Assembly (NCBI GenBank): GCA_900660155.1
Contig: CABFPE010000180.1
Span: forward strand, 798,640 to 862,639
Direction: 5' to 3'
Origin: Hofstenia miamia
Taxonomy: Eukaryota > Xenacoelomorpha > Acoela > Hofsteniidae
Length of the DNA stretch: 64,000 bases
Shown here: piece by piece, positions 34,860 to 46,210 of the stretch
Layout: every line of letters begins with the position of its first letter
Position numbering within the stretch: position 1 is the first letter of the stretch
The notes under the pieces: model-generated
Told to the model about the DNA's origin: nothing
Database searches by the model: none
What the model saw: the letters and a program-made list of their open reading frames with translations, nothing else
Position numbers and translations under genes: made by a program

Positions 34860-37385
34860 ATCTTCCTACACTGAGCTAGTATACCAAATTGGAAGAAACT
34901 TAATTTTAGGGATCTCTGAGACCTGGCTAACTGACATAGATTCGGACAACACTTGGACACATGATGGCTATGAACTATTTCGCTGTGACAGGGACCTAAG
35001 TCTTGCCAACAAATCTAAAGGAGGTGGAGTGATGTTTTTAATTCCAAAACATTTTAGGCCCAGAAATCGACCTGATTTGAAATTGATGAAAAATTTTGAA
35101 AGCCTATAGATTGAAATATGCATTCCCCAAAAAATAGGAAAAACGTTCATCAGTTAATAAATATCTTCTAATGTCCCAGCAAACTTCACTTTAACGAATT
35201 TGCTACTGAAATTGAAGGTGAAATAAAGTATTCTCTAAAAGAAAATATGTCATAGATAATGATGGGCGATTAGAATATCAAATATCTGAAGAATATCGAA
35301 AGAGACAAATTGAATTCTTGATGCTGGTGATCTTAGTACAATAAATTCCAGTATACTAACTAGACTAAATAACAACTCTTCTACAATAATTGATTACTTT
35401 CTCGTTGAAAACGATCATTGCATTATAACTTGAATTTAATCTAACAACATAAAGCATACAAACAAAAAAATTGGGTAGAGATTCGAGAAAGAGATCTAAC
35501 GCTAATAGAAATTTTAAAAGTCGCATAGATAATGAATTTTGCGATAGCGTCTTTCAATCCAAGGATGTAAACTGAATGCTCAATTTATTTATTCATTCAT
35601 TCATGACTTAGATAAACTTATATTGTCCAACTAAAAGAATTTTTTCTAAACATGAAAATTGTAGTTATCAAATCACGCGATCTTCCTGGTTAACTCCCAA
35701 ACTAAAACAATTCGTCAAATGCAAAAATCGGGCTTACAAAGCCTACTTCCAAAATAAAACAACTGATAACTACCAGTTATATAAAATTGCAAGGAGCAAG
35801 TCTAATATTGAAATGAGAGCAGCACAAAATCAGTATATGCAATCAGTATTTAGTAGAATAAATGACCCTAACCATAATTGGGACTTCATCAACAATGTAT
35901 TGAACAGAAACAACACCTACATCTCATTGAAAACAGCAATGGAGGAATATTAACTAAATCCAAGGATATTGCTAATGCATTTAATGATCAATTCATTAAC
36001 CTAGGCAAATACTTGGGACCTTCGGTGCCACTTACACTTGAAAAATCTAACTACCCCCTCAAAATTCTTTTTCATTCCGATTTGTGACTCGATACGAAAT
36101 CCTTAAAGAAATATATAAACTAAAAGCTAATATATCAAACGGACCTTCTGAAATACCGGCATGGTGTATTAAAAATTGTGCAAAATTCATTGGTAGTCCT
36201 TTATGCCATATCATCAATCACTGCATAAAACTTTCCATCAATTTTAAAACTAGCTAATGTTACAACATATACAAAAGAGATGACCCGCTAAGATGTTGCA
36301 ATTACCGGCATATTTCAATCATCTCGCCTTTTCCAAAAATCTGCAAAAAACTAATATTTGAACAAATGAACACGTATCTCCATAACAACTCAATTCTTTT
36401 GAATACTCAATTCGGCTTTCGCAAAGCTCACTCCACGTCTGATGTCTTACTTTACGCTACTGAAAATTGAAGATCTTATCTCGATAATAACAACTTTGTC
36501 ACAATTGCTTCTATCGATTTGTCTAAAGCACTTGATTCCATTGATCATTATATTCTTCTTAAAAAGTTAGAACATATTGGTTTCCACTCTAATAGTATAC
36601 ATTTAGTAAAGTGCTACTTAAGTGATCGTTTTCAAAGAGTAAAGGTAAATGGTATATTTTCTAACTGGAGCAAAACTTACAAAGGTGTTCCACAGGGTAC
36701 TATTTTAGGGCCTCTATTTTTCTCGTTGTATGTAAATGATTTAAATGGCAATTTAAGCAATGATTGCGGAATAGTGCAGTATGCTGACGACATGATAATC
36801 AAATAGAAACATCAAGTGGTAAACTGGAATAATAAATTAAACTATTCAAGTCACATAGATATATTATTACGCAAAATGGCAATGAGAATTAAAACTATTT
36901 TGTAAATTCTAAAATGAAATCAATGCTGGTTAACTCTCTATTATTAAGTCATTATCGATATTCCAATGTTTTATTTAATGACACAAACCATTTGTTAATA
37001 AATAAAATCTACTCAGAAATTAAATGGGCAGCAAACATTCATAATGATAATTCATCGATTATGAGCGACAAATATGCATATTCTAATCATGACAATGCTT
37101 CATATTTCAAAGGATACTTTTCATTAATAAAATTTTGGGATATTTCAAATCAGCGTTCGCCCTACAGGACCTATAAATTCAGAAAAGTGAAGTTTAAAAA
37201 AATTTTTTAAAAAATTCATTTTTAAGCTCAACAATTGAACTATGGAATAACCTACCAATTGAAATAAAACGAATCATTAAGTGTAGTATTAGCAGCTTTT
37301 GTTGAGGTGTTAAATTATGCCAATGTACTACATTTAGGAAGAATTTCTATTCTATTATATTCTATAATTAATGATTGAATAAAAA
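34860..37385 (+). mobile_element. LINE (non-LTR retrotransposon), degraded, endonuclease to 3' end
   Basis: In order: an APE-type endonuclease piece (34910-35110: ISETWLTD, GYELFRCDRD, KGGGVMFL); a SSTIIDYFLVEND block (about 35370-35415); the linker with SSWLTPKLKQFVKCKNRAYKAY (about 35675-35745); then reverse transcriptase with FDxxKA-like SIDLSKALDSID (near 36510-36545), GVPQGTILGPLFFSLYVNDL (36685-36744) and the catalytic YADDM (36781-36795). The DNA after YADD is shortened, and the C-terminal TIELWNNLPIEIK tail appears at about 37230-37268. Many stops and frame changes interrupt the frame. The layout matches CR1/Jockey-group LINEs. It starts 270 bp after the GPCR stop codon. Confidence 0.85.
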
Positions 37386-38681
37386 AGTTACATTTGAGCA
37401 AAATTGTACTTAAATTTAAAATTTTTTAAATTTAGCAGATATTTATGCTTATTGTTATCATTTATAAACCGAGACATTCTTTCAAGTTTTTAACAAATTT
37501 TTGTATTAAATGTGATTGACAGGAGCTCTGAGATATTCTTCTGACCTGTGTTGGGCTTGTAGCAGACTTATCCATTGTAATTAGAATCCAATTGGATATT
37601 GGAATTGGATTGGAATTGGTTGGACAAACAAAATTTGCTATTCATTGGATTCCAATTGGATTTTCATTGGAATAATTTTGCAAAATTTCCATTTTTTGTA
37701 AATTAGTTTTCTTAATAATTCTCTATACTATTAAAATATTTGTTTTGGATATGGGTATGATAATACTGGGGTCCTACGAGGCGGGAAGTCACCATTAAGT
37801 AATCAACTGTTTTTCAAGTACGTGTAATTCATCATTATTGATTTGCACGTAGATAATTAACTAATCAATGTTGATGTTATTTAATTAGAGAATGGAAACC
37901 TATCAAATATCACCTGAATAAAGTGTGAAGTCTCTTTGGCAACTTGAAATGGCAAGCTTTTCTAATGAAGTGTTAATCTAACTTTTACAAAAGACTAGAA
38001 AATGAAAATTATTGTGCTAAAAAACTCAAAACAATCCAATCAGCAGAGAGAAGCTACCACCATAATATCAATGAATTCTAAAATCTTTATACATCTTTAT
38101 ATCAGTAAGATCAATCAATAGACAATAATGCTCAACACCAATTAATTTGAAGGAAATTTTTGTAGAAAGCTTTTTTAATTAGAAAATAATATTATTGTTT
38201 TCAATTAAGCAAATATACACTGCACTATTCATTTTCAATCAACAAAGCTCGAGTTGATTCGACCCAACTCGAAATCTGTTAATGTAAATTTCAAGTACTC
38301 GCAGGGCCCTAGATAATACTCGGAACAATGTTGGTTAAATTCATTTTTATACAATTGTAGCACAATCTTGTGCTATCATAATGTGTAGTTTTCTATTAAC
38401 ATTAGGAGGGCCAAACGAATTTTACAGCTAGAAGTGCCAGAGTGAGTCGATTTACCTACCCTACTATTTTGGGATATAAGTTCAGATAATATCAATCAAA
38501 ACTAAAATGCCAGTACTGGTAGCGTTTCATATATATATCCATTCAAAAATAAACTTGTAAATAAAGTGGAAATTCTCACTCATTAATTACTTAGCATAAT
38601 TGTGTATATATTTAGCACAAATCATTAGTAATATTTGGAATTTGTTTTCTTAGGTAAACGAACTTTAGTTGTAATTATAGA
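37386..38681. other. Intergenic DNA with an ATTGGA-rich patch
   Basis: At 37578-37670 the words ATTGGA and TCCAATTGGA recur many times in both orientations. Such self-complementary arrays are common just inside hAT-type ends, but I found no termini. A GACCCAACTCGA patch near 38260 is another small GC island. No gene was seen. Confidence 0.45.
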
Positions 38682-41041
38682 ACCGTGTCTGATAATCAAA
38701 ATCGGAAGAGGTTGACAATTTCAAGGCCGGTAATTGCATTATATATTAACTTTTTTGCACATATTTATATATATATATACATATTACTATTGACTTAGTC
38801 TAAAACAATTAAAAATATGCATAACATAATTTCTGTTGTTGGAGAATCATTGATATAAGTGCCATACCTGATGCTCAGAAAAATGTAGTGTTCATTCGGA
38901 AATTCTTTAATTTCTTTGAACAGCTAATTCATTTCTCATTACTAAAGAAAAGCATATTCTTGTTGTGCTTTACTAGGAACAAGAAACTTGGCATATTTTT
39001 AAAAAAAATTCTTTTAGGGCTGAGTTTTGCCATTAGAGCAACAAAATACCTGCAAAACTGAACAAATGCAAAGAGCCTCAAAGAAAGTTTCTTTTTTGTG
39101 TACATGTTAAGAAGCTTCAAATATAAATGAATGAGAAATGAACAGATTTAGGTAAGTTGTGGATCAATGCTTAGCTGTGCGAATATGTGGCAGAATTTGG
39201 GAAATTCTGTACTCTGACACTTCGCAAAGACAACTAGAGTAGAACATCATTGGAAAATCTTCATAACCATTGAGACATTGGTTGTGCAATTTTTGGTATT
39301 GTAATGTTGACCTAAAAGCAGTTAATTTGAAAGTCTTAAGTGGTAGATTTATGAATAATGAATTATGAGCATAACTATATTGTTGCGAGAAACTGAACGG
39401 TAGGAATTTCTCTGCTACTATATTTTCTTTTCGTAATTACTAAACAGGTATAGATTTTTAACTGTTTTACATTACTGAGGGTGATTATGACAAGCAATGT
39501 AAAAAACTGTTTTACTTCTAAGAAGTCAATTAAAGAAAGTTCTCGTGCCTTTAAATGTGTTAACTGTTTTAAGAACCTCAATTTTTCAACTTTATGTACT
39601 TGGATTTCCTGAAAACCTAATCGAAGGCGTAGTTCAATATAAGAAACACTTTCTTACCTTATGTACTGATTGTGTTGATTCAAATGATATTTATCTAATC
39701 CCTTCCCGTTCTAAAGAATTTCAAGACTTATTAGATACAAAAAAAATTGCAATAAATGATTCTAATAACTTGTTAAGCGAAAATAAATCAATGATAAAAG
39801 AAATTCATAAAATATTAAAAAATAATTCTTCAACGATTTTATCACTANACCGTGTCTGATAATCAAAATCGGAAGAGGTTGACAATTTCAAGGCCGGTAA
39901 TTGCATTATATATTAACTTTTTTGCACATATTTATATATATATATATATATTACTATTGACTTAGTCTAAAACAATTAAAAATATGCATAACATAATTTC
40001 TGTTGTTGGAGAATCATTGATATAAGTGCCATACCTGATGCTCAGAAAAATGTAGTGTTCATTCGGAAATTCTTTAATTTCTTTGAACAGCTAATTCATT
40101 TCTCATTACTAAAGAAAAGCATATTCTTGTTGTGCTTTACTAGGAACAAGAAACTTGGCATATTTTTAAAAAAAATTCTTTTAGGGCTGAGTTTTGCCAT
40201 TAGAGCAACAAAATACCTGCAAAACTGAACAAATGCAAAGAGCCTCAAAGAAAGTTTCTTTTTTGTGTACATGTTAAGAAGCTTCAAATATAAATGAATG
40301 GGAAATGAACAGATTTAGTAAAGTTGTGGATCAATGCTTAGCTGTGCGAATATGTGGCAGAATTTGGGAAATTCTGTCCTCTTACACTTCGCAAAGACAG
40401 CTAGAGTAGGACATCTCTTGATAATGACAAGTCCTTAAATTCATTGGAAAATCTTCATAACCATTGAGACATTGGTTGTGCAATTTTTGGTATTGTAATG
40501 TTGACCTAAAAGCAGTTAATTTAAAAGTCTTAAGTGGTAGATTTATGAATAATGAATTATGAGCATAACTATATTGTTGCGAGAAACTGAACGGTAGGAA
40601 TTTCTCTGCTGCTATATTTTCTTTTCGTAATTACTAAACAGGTATAGATTTTTAACTGTTTTACATTACTGAGGGTGATTATGACAAGCAATGTAAAAAA
40701 CTGTTTTACTTCTAAGAAGTCAATTAAAGAAAGTTCTCGTGCCTTTAAATGTGTTAACTGTTTTAAGAACCTCAATTTTTCAACTTTATGTACTTGGATT
40801 TCCTGAAAACCTAATCGAAGGCGTAGTTCAATATAAGAAACACTTTCAAACCTTATGTACTGATTGTGTTGATTCAAATGATATTTATCTAATCCCTTCC
40901 CGTTCTAAAGAATTTCAAGACTTACTAGATACAAAAAAAATTGGAATAAATGATTCTAATAACTTGTTAAGCGAAAATAAATCAATGATAAAAGAAATTC
41001 ATAAAATATTAAAAAATAATTCTTCAACGATTTTATCACTA
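38682..41041. repeat. Near-identical 1.2-kb direct duplication across a single N
   Basis: Bases 38682-39846 recur at 39848-41041 after a single N at 39847. The copies differ at scattered positions (for example GTACTCTGACACTTC against GTCCTCTTACACTTC) and by a ~25-30-base stretch present only in the second (near 40414-40442). Because copy 1 ends and copy 2 starts at the N, and the next sequence runs on only from copy 2, I read this as two alleles of one locus placed end to end by the assembler. A real tandem duplication is less likely. Confidence 0.8.
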
Positions 41042-41774
41042 AAAGAAGATTTTGAGAAAAATTTTGAAATGATTAATACTGATAAACAAGATCATTTTCA
41101 TCATATTATCATTACTGGAATTCCAGAATCTTTGGAAGCTGGAAGTTCTTAGGTTTATGAAAAACAATCGCTGAGCAAAGTATTTGAGCATGTTGGTTTT
41201 AATACTAATATTATAGAAAATGTCAGTAGACGTGGAAAATATAATAGTTTAGCTAATAAGCCACGACCACTACTAGTTGATGTAGGATCAGTATGGATAG
41301 AAGACTAATCATATCTAAAGCTCATCTTTTAAAGGATTATGAAAATAAGTTCATTATTTATATCAAAGGTGAATTAAATCAAGCTGATAGACTTAAAGAA
41401 AGAGAATTACAACAAACAAGATATGAACTAATAACAAATCACAATATGCAACGAAATAGAAAATACGTATTAAGAAGTTTACTCTTTATGTCGACAATAA
41501 AATCTATTCATCAGAAATATTAAGTATATTCCTGATGTTTATGATAGCAATAATTTATACAACATATCTAAGAAATTTAAAAATATTGTAAAATTTGCAT
41601 ATCTAAACGTATTTAAAATGTCAGTGCTAATAAATGTTTGTTACTCACCTAAAAAACAGCTACATAAAAGATTTATAAAATAAATATTCGAAAAAAAGTA
41701 ATAAGTGGAGAAAATTTTGTTTTTTTTGTTTGATTATTTATTATTTTTTATATCATTTTGTTTTATTTTATTTT
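39500..41774 (+). mobile_element. LINE B, ORF1 region plus deleted remainder
   Basis: In the second copy, ORF1 can be read in pieces: a Cys-rich PHD-like part (SSRAFKCVNCFKNLNFSTLCT at 40730-40790 and HFQTLCTDCVDSND at 40843-40884), a Lys/Asn-rich helical stretch (40895-41080), then an RRM-like region with HHIIITGIPESLE (41100-41138) and RPLLVDVGSVW (41264-41300). The basic C-terminal part is at 41300-41520. A zinc-finger/coiled-coil/RRM ORF1 is known from CR1- and L2-like LINEs. Beyond it, KNIVKFAYLNV (start of the endonuclease) joins directly to FKMSVLINVCYSP and then to the 3' tail near 41685, so nearly all endonuclease and all reverse transcriptase is deleted. Stops interrupt ORF1. The duplicated copy 1 holds 39500-39846. 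Confidence 0.75.
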
Positions 41775-42539
41775 ATTTTAAAAGTTCAGCTTTTTTTGTA
41801 GCTTAATTTGTACTATTAGTGCATATTTATATGATTGTACAAAAGTTACAAATGTTTTAATAAAGCTTTAAATAATGTAATGTAAACATAAGAAACTTTT
41901 CATACAACTGAATCATTTAATAAAAATCTGTGATATTGTTCAAAATATGATTTTAAGATGCTAACAGCAAAATATGTCATTTCGTGTCTTTAAACTTCTC
42001 AACTAACAGTGGCAGTAGATTGGAAACAGTGTAAAAAATGATTTATTTACTTTTATATCCTCAGGAAAAAAGTATGTCAAAATATGTTTGTATTTTCCTT
42101 CCTTATGACCTAGTAAGAAAGTATGTATGTTAATGCTTCCTCATGAAATGGAAGGCTGGATTTTCAGTTTCAGAATAACTTTAATTAACAAGATTTTCAA
42201 TCTTTAGTTTTAGTTTAAGTTATAGTTCTTTACTTCATTTCTTTTAGATTCAGTGTGCTGAAATGTTTTATTTTTGCTTTCGACATTTCACAGACGTGTT
42301 TTTGTCTGAAGTACAAATATGAAAAAATGATTTTGAAAAATTCTTGAAAGGTGAATTTGAAATCTATGCAGTGTAAATACCAAACCGTAGTAGAATATTG
42401 GTAGTCGCTAATGTATGGATTTTTAAATATAGTTCAGAGCTTTAGTAAAATATTTGTAACTTTTGACAAACTTATAAATATGCACTTATTAGTACACAGT
42501 AAGCTAAATGTATGAAGATAAGAATAAAAATTTTAAAAT
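41775..42539. mobile_element. Unit F, inverted-terminal-repeat element, copy 1
   Basis: The ends carry ~100-bp imperfect inverted repeats. The left begins ATTTTAAAAG and contains AGTGCATATTTATATGATTG and TTACAAATGTTTTAATAAAGC. The right, reversed, begins ATTTTAAAAT and contains AAGTGCATATTTATAAGTTTG and TTACAAATATTTTACTAAAGC. The ~550-bp interior has no open frame that I recognise. Near-identical copies lie at 57211-57952 and 61639-62380. It is always wedged between LINE tails: LINE B on one side and a different LINE tail on the other. It may be a MITE-like foldback element, or the tail-to-tail fusion of two LINE 3' ends around a spacer. Confidence 0.55.
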
Positions 42540-42864
42540 TTAATAATAAATAAAATTAAAACTTTTTCGACTTATTACTTTTTTAATCAACAAGCAGATT
42601 TTCTCTTAAAGTCTTTAATTTTTAAATTTAGTTATTTTGGGAAGACGTTGTGCATTTGATTCCATAAATTGCATGTAGTTGTCGCAAATGCATTTTCCCA
42701 ATAACTTAAATTAACTGTACATTGTTGATGCATACACAAGAGCGTTTATTGTAGCAAATAAAATTATTTATTCTTAAACACCCCAGGGATTTTTAAAAAA
42801 TTTTCATGATCCTATAAAATTTTTTTTTAAACTCTAATAGCTCAAAAACTATTAATGGTGTGCT
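42540..42864 (-). pseudogene. LINE C 3' end fragment, reverse orientation
   Basis: Read in reverse, the segment contains KMHLRQLHAIYGI-like codons in one frame, and AFATTTCNLWNQMHN in the frame that corresponds to the LINE C-terminal tail x-x-x-x-N-x-W-N-x-L-P. An AT-rich tail ending ATTTTATTTATTATTA follows. It is the inverted counterpart of 52636-52945 and related to the LINE B tail. The proximal side runs into the gap at 42865. Confidence 0.6.
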
Positions 42865-43154
42865 NNNNNNNNNNNNNNNNNNNNNNNNNNNNNNNNNNNN
42901 NNNNNNNNNNNNNNNNNNNNNNNNNNNNNNNNNNNNNNNNNNNNNNNNNNNNNNNNNNNNNNNNNNNNNNNNNNNNNNNNNNNNNNNNNNNNNNNNNNNN
43001 NNNNNNNNNNNNNNNNNNNNNNNNNNNNNNNNNNNNNNNNNNNNNNNNNNNNNNNNNNNNNNNNNNNNNNNNNNNNNNNNNNNNNNNNNNNNNNNNNNNN
43101 NNNNNNNNNNNNNNNNNNNNNNNNNNNNNNNNNNNNNNNNNNNNNNNNNNNNNN
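42865..43154. other. Assembly gap of 290 N
   Basis: Both flanks match, in reverse, the continuous sequence at 52387-52628 (TTCAGCAACCTCTGCCACAG on the right, ATTAATGGTGTGCT on the left). The missing bases are therefore predictably the central part of repeat P, about 220 bases long in the other copy. Open frames crossing the gap are not real. Confidence 0.9.
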
Positions 43155-43350
43155 TTCAGCAACCTCTGCCACAGCAATCAGCTTTAATGGAAATTTTCAA
43201 AATTGCATAAAGGTATGTTCATCAATAGACCTGCCGATGCGACAGGATTTTCAAATATGGTAGTAGGCTTGGAGAAAATTCTTTCTAAATGTGGAAAAAT
43301 GGTTTTTTTGTATAAAAGGACGTCAGTCTGTTTAAGTTTAAGAACTTCCT
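43155..43350 (-). repeat. Dispersed repeat P, copy c
   Basis: Reverse complement of 52280-52396 with moderate divergence, including CTGCCACAGCAAT, ATTTTCAAAATTGC and the TAGGCTTGGAGAAAATTCTT block that is also in copies a and b. Confidence 0.6.
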
Positions 43351-44935
43351 TCCATAGCATAGCTTTTTTAAGCATTTGCAATTTTAAATAAACTGCGATA
43401 TTTTGAATTTTTATCTTATCTATGGTTTTTACGATCGCATCCACACCTGCACGTACGTATAGTGACAAGCACTTTCTACATAATTGTTTTCAAACACTAT
43501 TGTAGCATCAACCCAAACAAATGTCCTCGACACAACATCGAATGGAGATTCAATCTACATTCATTGGTGATTGGCTTACGTACTTAATTCGCTGTGATGT
43601 AATTTTGTTTAATTTTAAACTTTGTAAATATGACGGCATATTTGTCTGTCACGTAGTGCTTGGCGTACGTAAGGGGGCATAGTGGAATTTGCTCCGTCAG
43701 GTTTTCAAAATTGATTTTGATTGGTTAAATCAAAAAAATTTTCAGCTAAATATTAAAAAAAGTTCAAAACTAAGTCCTGAATTTCATTTTTAGGTCTATT
43801 TATTCAATATTTTCAAAATCTTTCACGGGCTTCGTCCTGCTTTTGTGAATCACTTGATCATGACTGGGATGTCTCCGTTAGAAAATCTATTGTACGACTC
43901 TGAATAATATTTTTACAGGTATTGTATAAATAGTTCACACTACGCATTTGTAGACTAACTTGGTTACTACTTTTCGGACGTTTTAGATTGTTGCAAACCT
44001 TAGCTAAATTCAAACACGATAAAGAAATAACTGGGGGTGCTGTTCATCGGATTGTGTATACCACAATCACAGCCGCGTTCGTAAATTTTGCATTTATATT
44101 GATGAGCAGTGTCAACAATGGTTCTCGTTTTGTGCGCTCGCCCGTAGGGAGACAGGATTTTTTTCATTTAGGATTTAATATCAGATCAAGCTTCCTATTC
44201 AGAACGACACAACCTCAAACTTCGTCCAAGCGTGCTACAGCCTGGTTGGGTGTTCTGTCTACAGACAAACAAAGAGTTGTTGTCAGTTATTGCTTGCTGC
44301 CACTATGGACTTTAGGCTACTCGATTATCAAAACCTGGAGGTGCATTATGCGGAGAATTGTAGTGATTTAGTAGAAGACTGAATTTTTATCAAATCATCT
44401 TAATATTTCAAATACTGTTGACACGAATAAACTTTTTAGCACAAATATTCGTCATGACAAAGAAGCACACATACAAGTAGATTTAGCAAAATCCCAAGAT
44501 TTCAAATTTCTCAATAAGCTTGCAAAAATTTTTTGACAATATGCAACACGATTTTATGTCTTTAAACATGCAATTGAGGTTGAAGCAGCATAGAGTTGGT
44601 TTATAGTAAATCTTATTCTTTGTCTCACCTCTCAACAAAGTTAATAGTTGCCATCTATTGAACTTCGCAAAACATTCAGCTTAAATCGACTTGTATATAT
44701 TATATTAGGGTATATTTTTATAATATTGATAATCTGACCGAAGATCCAAATTTACTGCAGAAATTCATAATCCACAGATAGACCTATAAAACCTTATAAT
44801 GAAGCAAAATTCATAAATAAAGAAAATGGCCTACCTAACAATTATAAAAGTATATTAATGCAAATTGATCATCTTGTAAACTTGTAAATTCACATATTAA
44901 TAACAATTAGCAAGCATAATAAATTATAGTTTATT
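43351..44935. other. Intergenic DNA
   Basis: A 127-codon open stretch at 43988-44371, starting with TTG, is less AT-rich than its surroundings but shows no motif, signal peptide or exon partners. A segment near 43810-43860 (CACGGGCTTCGTCCTGCTTTTGTGAATCACTTGATC) resembles 2502-2550 (GTGGGGCTTCACCCCGCC...), so part of this stretch may be hAT-like repeat debris. Not called as a gene. Confidence 0.45.
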
Positions 44936-45880
44936 TCAATGTAGAGTATTGTTCTTAGATAAACGGGATCTTCGAAACATAGGTGATAATGCAATATAAA
45001 CGAAGTAGTTACACCAATGATTAATTGAACGTAACAACCTAAATACATTCTCCCAATATCCACTGGTGAATATTTTGATCTCCAAGAGTTCAAATATGAT
45101 AAATATAAGTCGAGGAGTAAACGTAGCAATTAAGATCAAAGACGTTAAGATCAACATGTTTGTCATTTGACGATCAGCAGCTACACGTTTCTTTGAAGAT
45201 TGCTTCGATGTCAATTTGGACACCTTTAAGTGAATCAAAAAAGAACATGGCAAAATGGTCAAGTATGGAATTATATAACCAAAAGCCATCTTCACAAATT
45301 CAGGAATGTAGCTTATATTGTTGTGTTGACTTGGCTGTAAAATGATACAGATTTCTCCTACGATATAATTACCTGAACTATCTTGGTACCTTCTCAATGA
45401 TGAACTTCGATCAAATGCATGAACCCAAGAGATGACATTTCCAAATACAAAAACCAGTAGGCTCGATTGCACCCCAAACCTATACGAGTTGATCATTTGA
45501 AATGAAAATTCGAAGTAAACTGCAACAATTCGATGGATGTTCATTAAAACTACCTGCATTGATGAAACGTAGAAACAGCCTGAAATAATTGGGTATACAA
45601 ACCAGCAGTATCTTCCAAAATTCCATGATATTTGCGGTACGAAACTTTGAAATGCGTACAATACTGGAACAGTTCCAGAATAAATGAAATCTGCTATTGC
45701 CAATCCGACCAAATAAACAAAAAACGCATTTCTTGGAAAAGCTTTTGATGCATATAGGGTGTATATTATCAAAGCATTAGAAATAATTCCGATAATACTA
45801 CTGCACAGAAATAAAACACCAATAAGATTAACGATTGAATTATTAGTTGAATCTATGTAATTTGGGTACGTGGTGTTCAT
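44936..45880 (-). CDS. Class A (rhodopsin-like) orphan GPCR, 314 aa, intronless
   Basis: This intact paralogue of the 33628 receptor aligns without gaps from residue 1 through the TM3-loop 2 region, with differences mainly in the extracellular parts. It has a short N-terminus with N-glycosylation sites (Asn2, Asn14), GLAIADFIYSG in TM2, Cys92 in RYCWF, Cys178 in GEIC, the basic ADRQMTNML segment before TM6, FTPRLIF in TM6 and INHWCNYFVY in TM7, followed by SPMFRRSRL. Like its paralogue it has HRI for DRY and NYFVY for NPxxY. Loop 2 carries most changes (CIILQPSQHNNISY against CKRSNASKHNYLSY), suggesting ligand divergence. The ATG at 45880 is supported by alignment with the other two copies and by the CCAAT block 64 bp upstream. 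Confidence 0.9.
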   Translation of the reverse strand: MNTTYPNYIDSTNNSIVNLIGVLFLCSSIIGIISNALIIYTLYASKAFPRNAFFVYLVGLAIADFIYSGTVPVLYAFQSFVPQISWNFGRYCWFVYPIISGCFYVSSMQVVLMNIHRIVAVYFEFSFQMINSYRFGVQSSLLVFVFGNVISWVHAFDRSSSLRRYQDSSGNYIVGEICIILQPSQHNNISYIPEFVKMAFGYIIPYLTILPCSFLIHLKVSKLTSKQSSKKRVAADRQMTNMLILTSLILIATFTPRLIFIIFELLEIKIFTSGYWENVFRLLRSINHWCNYFVYIALSPMFRRSRLSKNNTLH

Positions 45881-45925
45881 TATTCAACTATATTTAGATA
45901 GTAAATTCCAAAGCAAAGTTTATTG

Positions 45926-45946
45926 CTATTTATTTTCAACCAATCA
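45926..45946 (-). promoter_or_regulatory. Putative core promoter: TGATTGGTTG plus AAAATAAATA
   Basis: Read on the minus strand, TGATTGGTTGAAAATAAATA begins at 45946, with ATTGG starting 64 bp before the ATG. The block and the following A/T-rich TAAATA match the region before the 33628 gene almost base for base. Confidence 0.5.
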
Positions 45947-46013
45947 CAATTACAGAGTTGAAAACACTTTTATTAATTAACTTTTATTATTATATTTTCT
46001 TTTGAAAAAACGT

Positions 46014-46210
46014 ATCAAACTTTAAATCCAATCTAAATTTATGCATTTAATAATTAAAGTTTAACGGTACAATTGAAATTTTGAGTTCGGATTCTAGATG
46101 TGCCATTAAAAAACATATTAAATTTTAAATTCAATCTAAATCCATTCTTCTAATAATTGAAGTTTAGCCGTTCAAAGCGAGCTTTTGAGTTCAATTTTCA
46201 GATTTTAATT
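46014..46210. repeat. Degenerate tandem duplication of about 108 bp
   Basis: AAACTTTAAATCCAATCTAAAT ... AATAATTAAAGTTTA ... TTTTGAGTTC at 46014-46100 recurs as AAATTTTAAATTCAATCTAAAT ... AATAATTGAAGTTTA ... TTTTGAGTTC at 46122-46190. The pair lies roughly 130-330 bp upstream of the minus-strand GPCR start. Confidence 0.65.

Noticed and set aside
38682-41041. True tandem duplication of the LINE B 5' region
   Set aside because: The copies meet exactly at a single N and differ like alleles, so an assembly explanation is simpler.
42842-43210. Open frames through the 290-N gap
   Set aside because: Made of unknown bases; no coding evidence.
43988-44371. 127-codon plus-strand frame as a gene
   Set aside because: Starts at TTG; no motif in either orientation, and nearby DNA resembles repeat debris.
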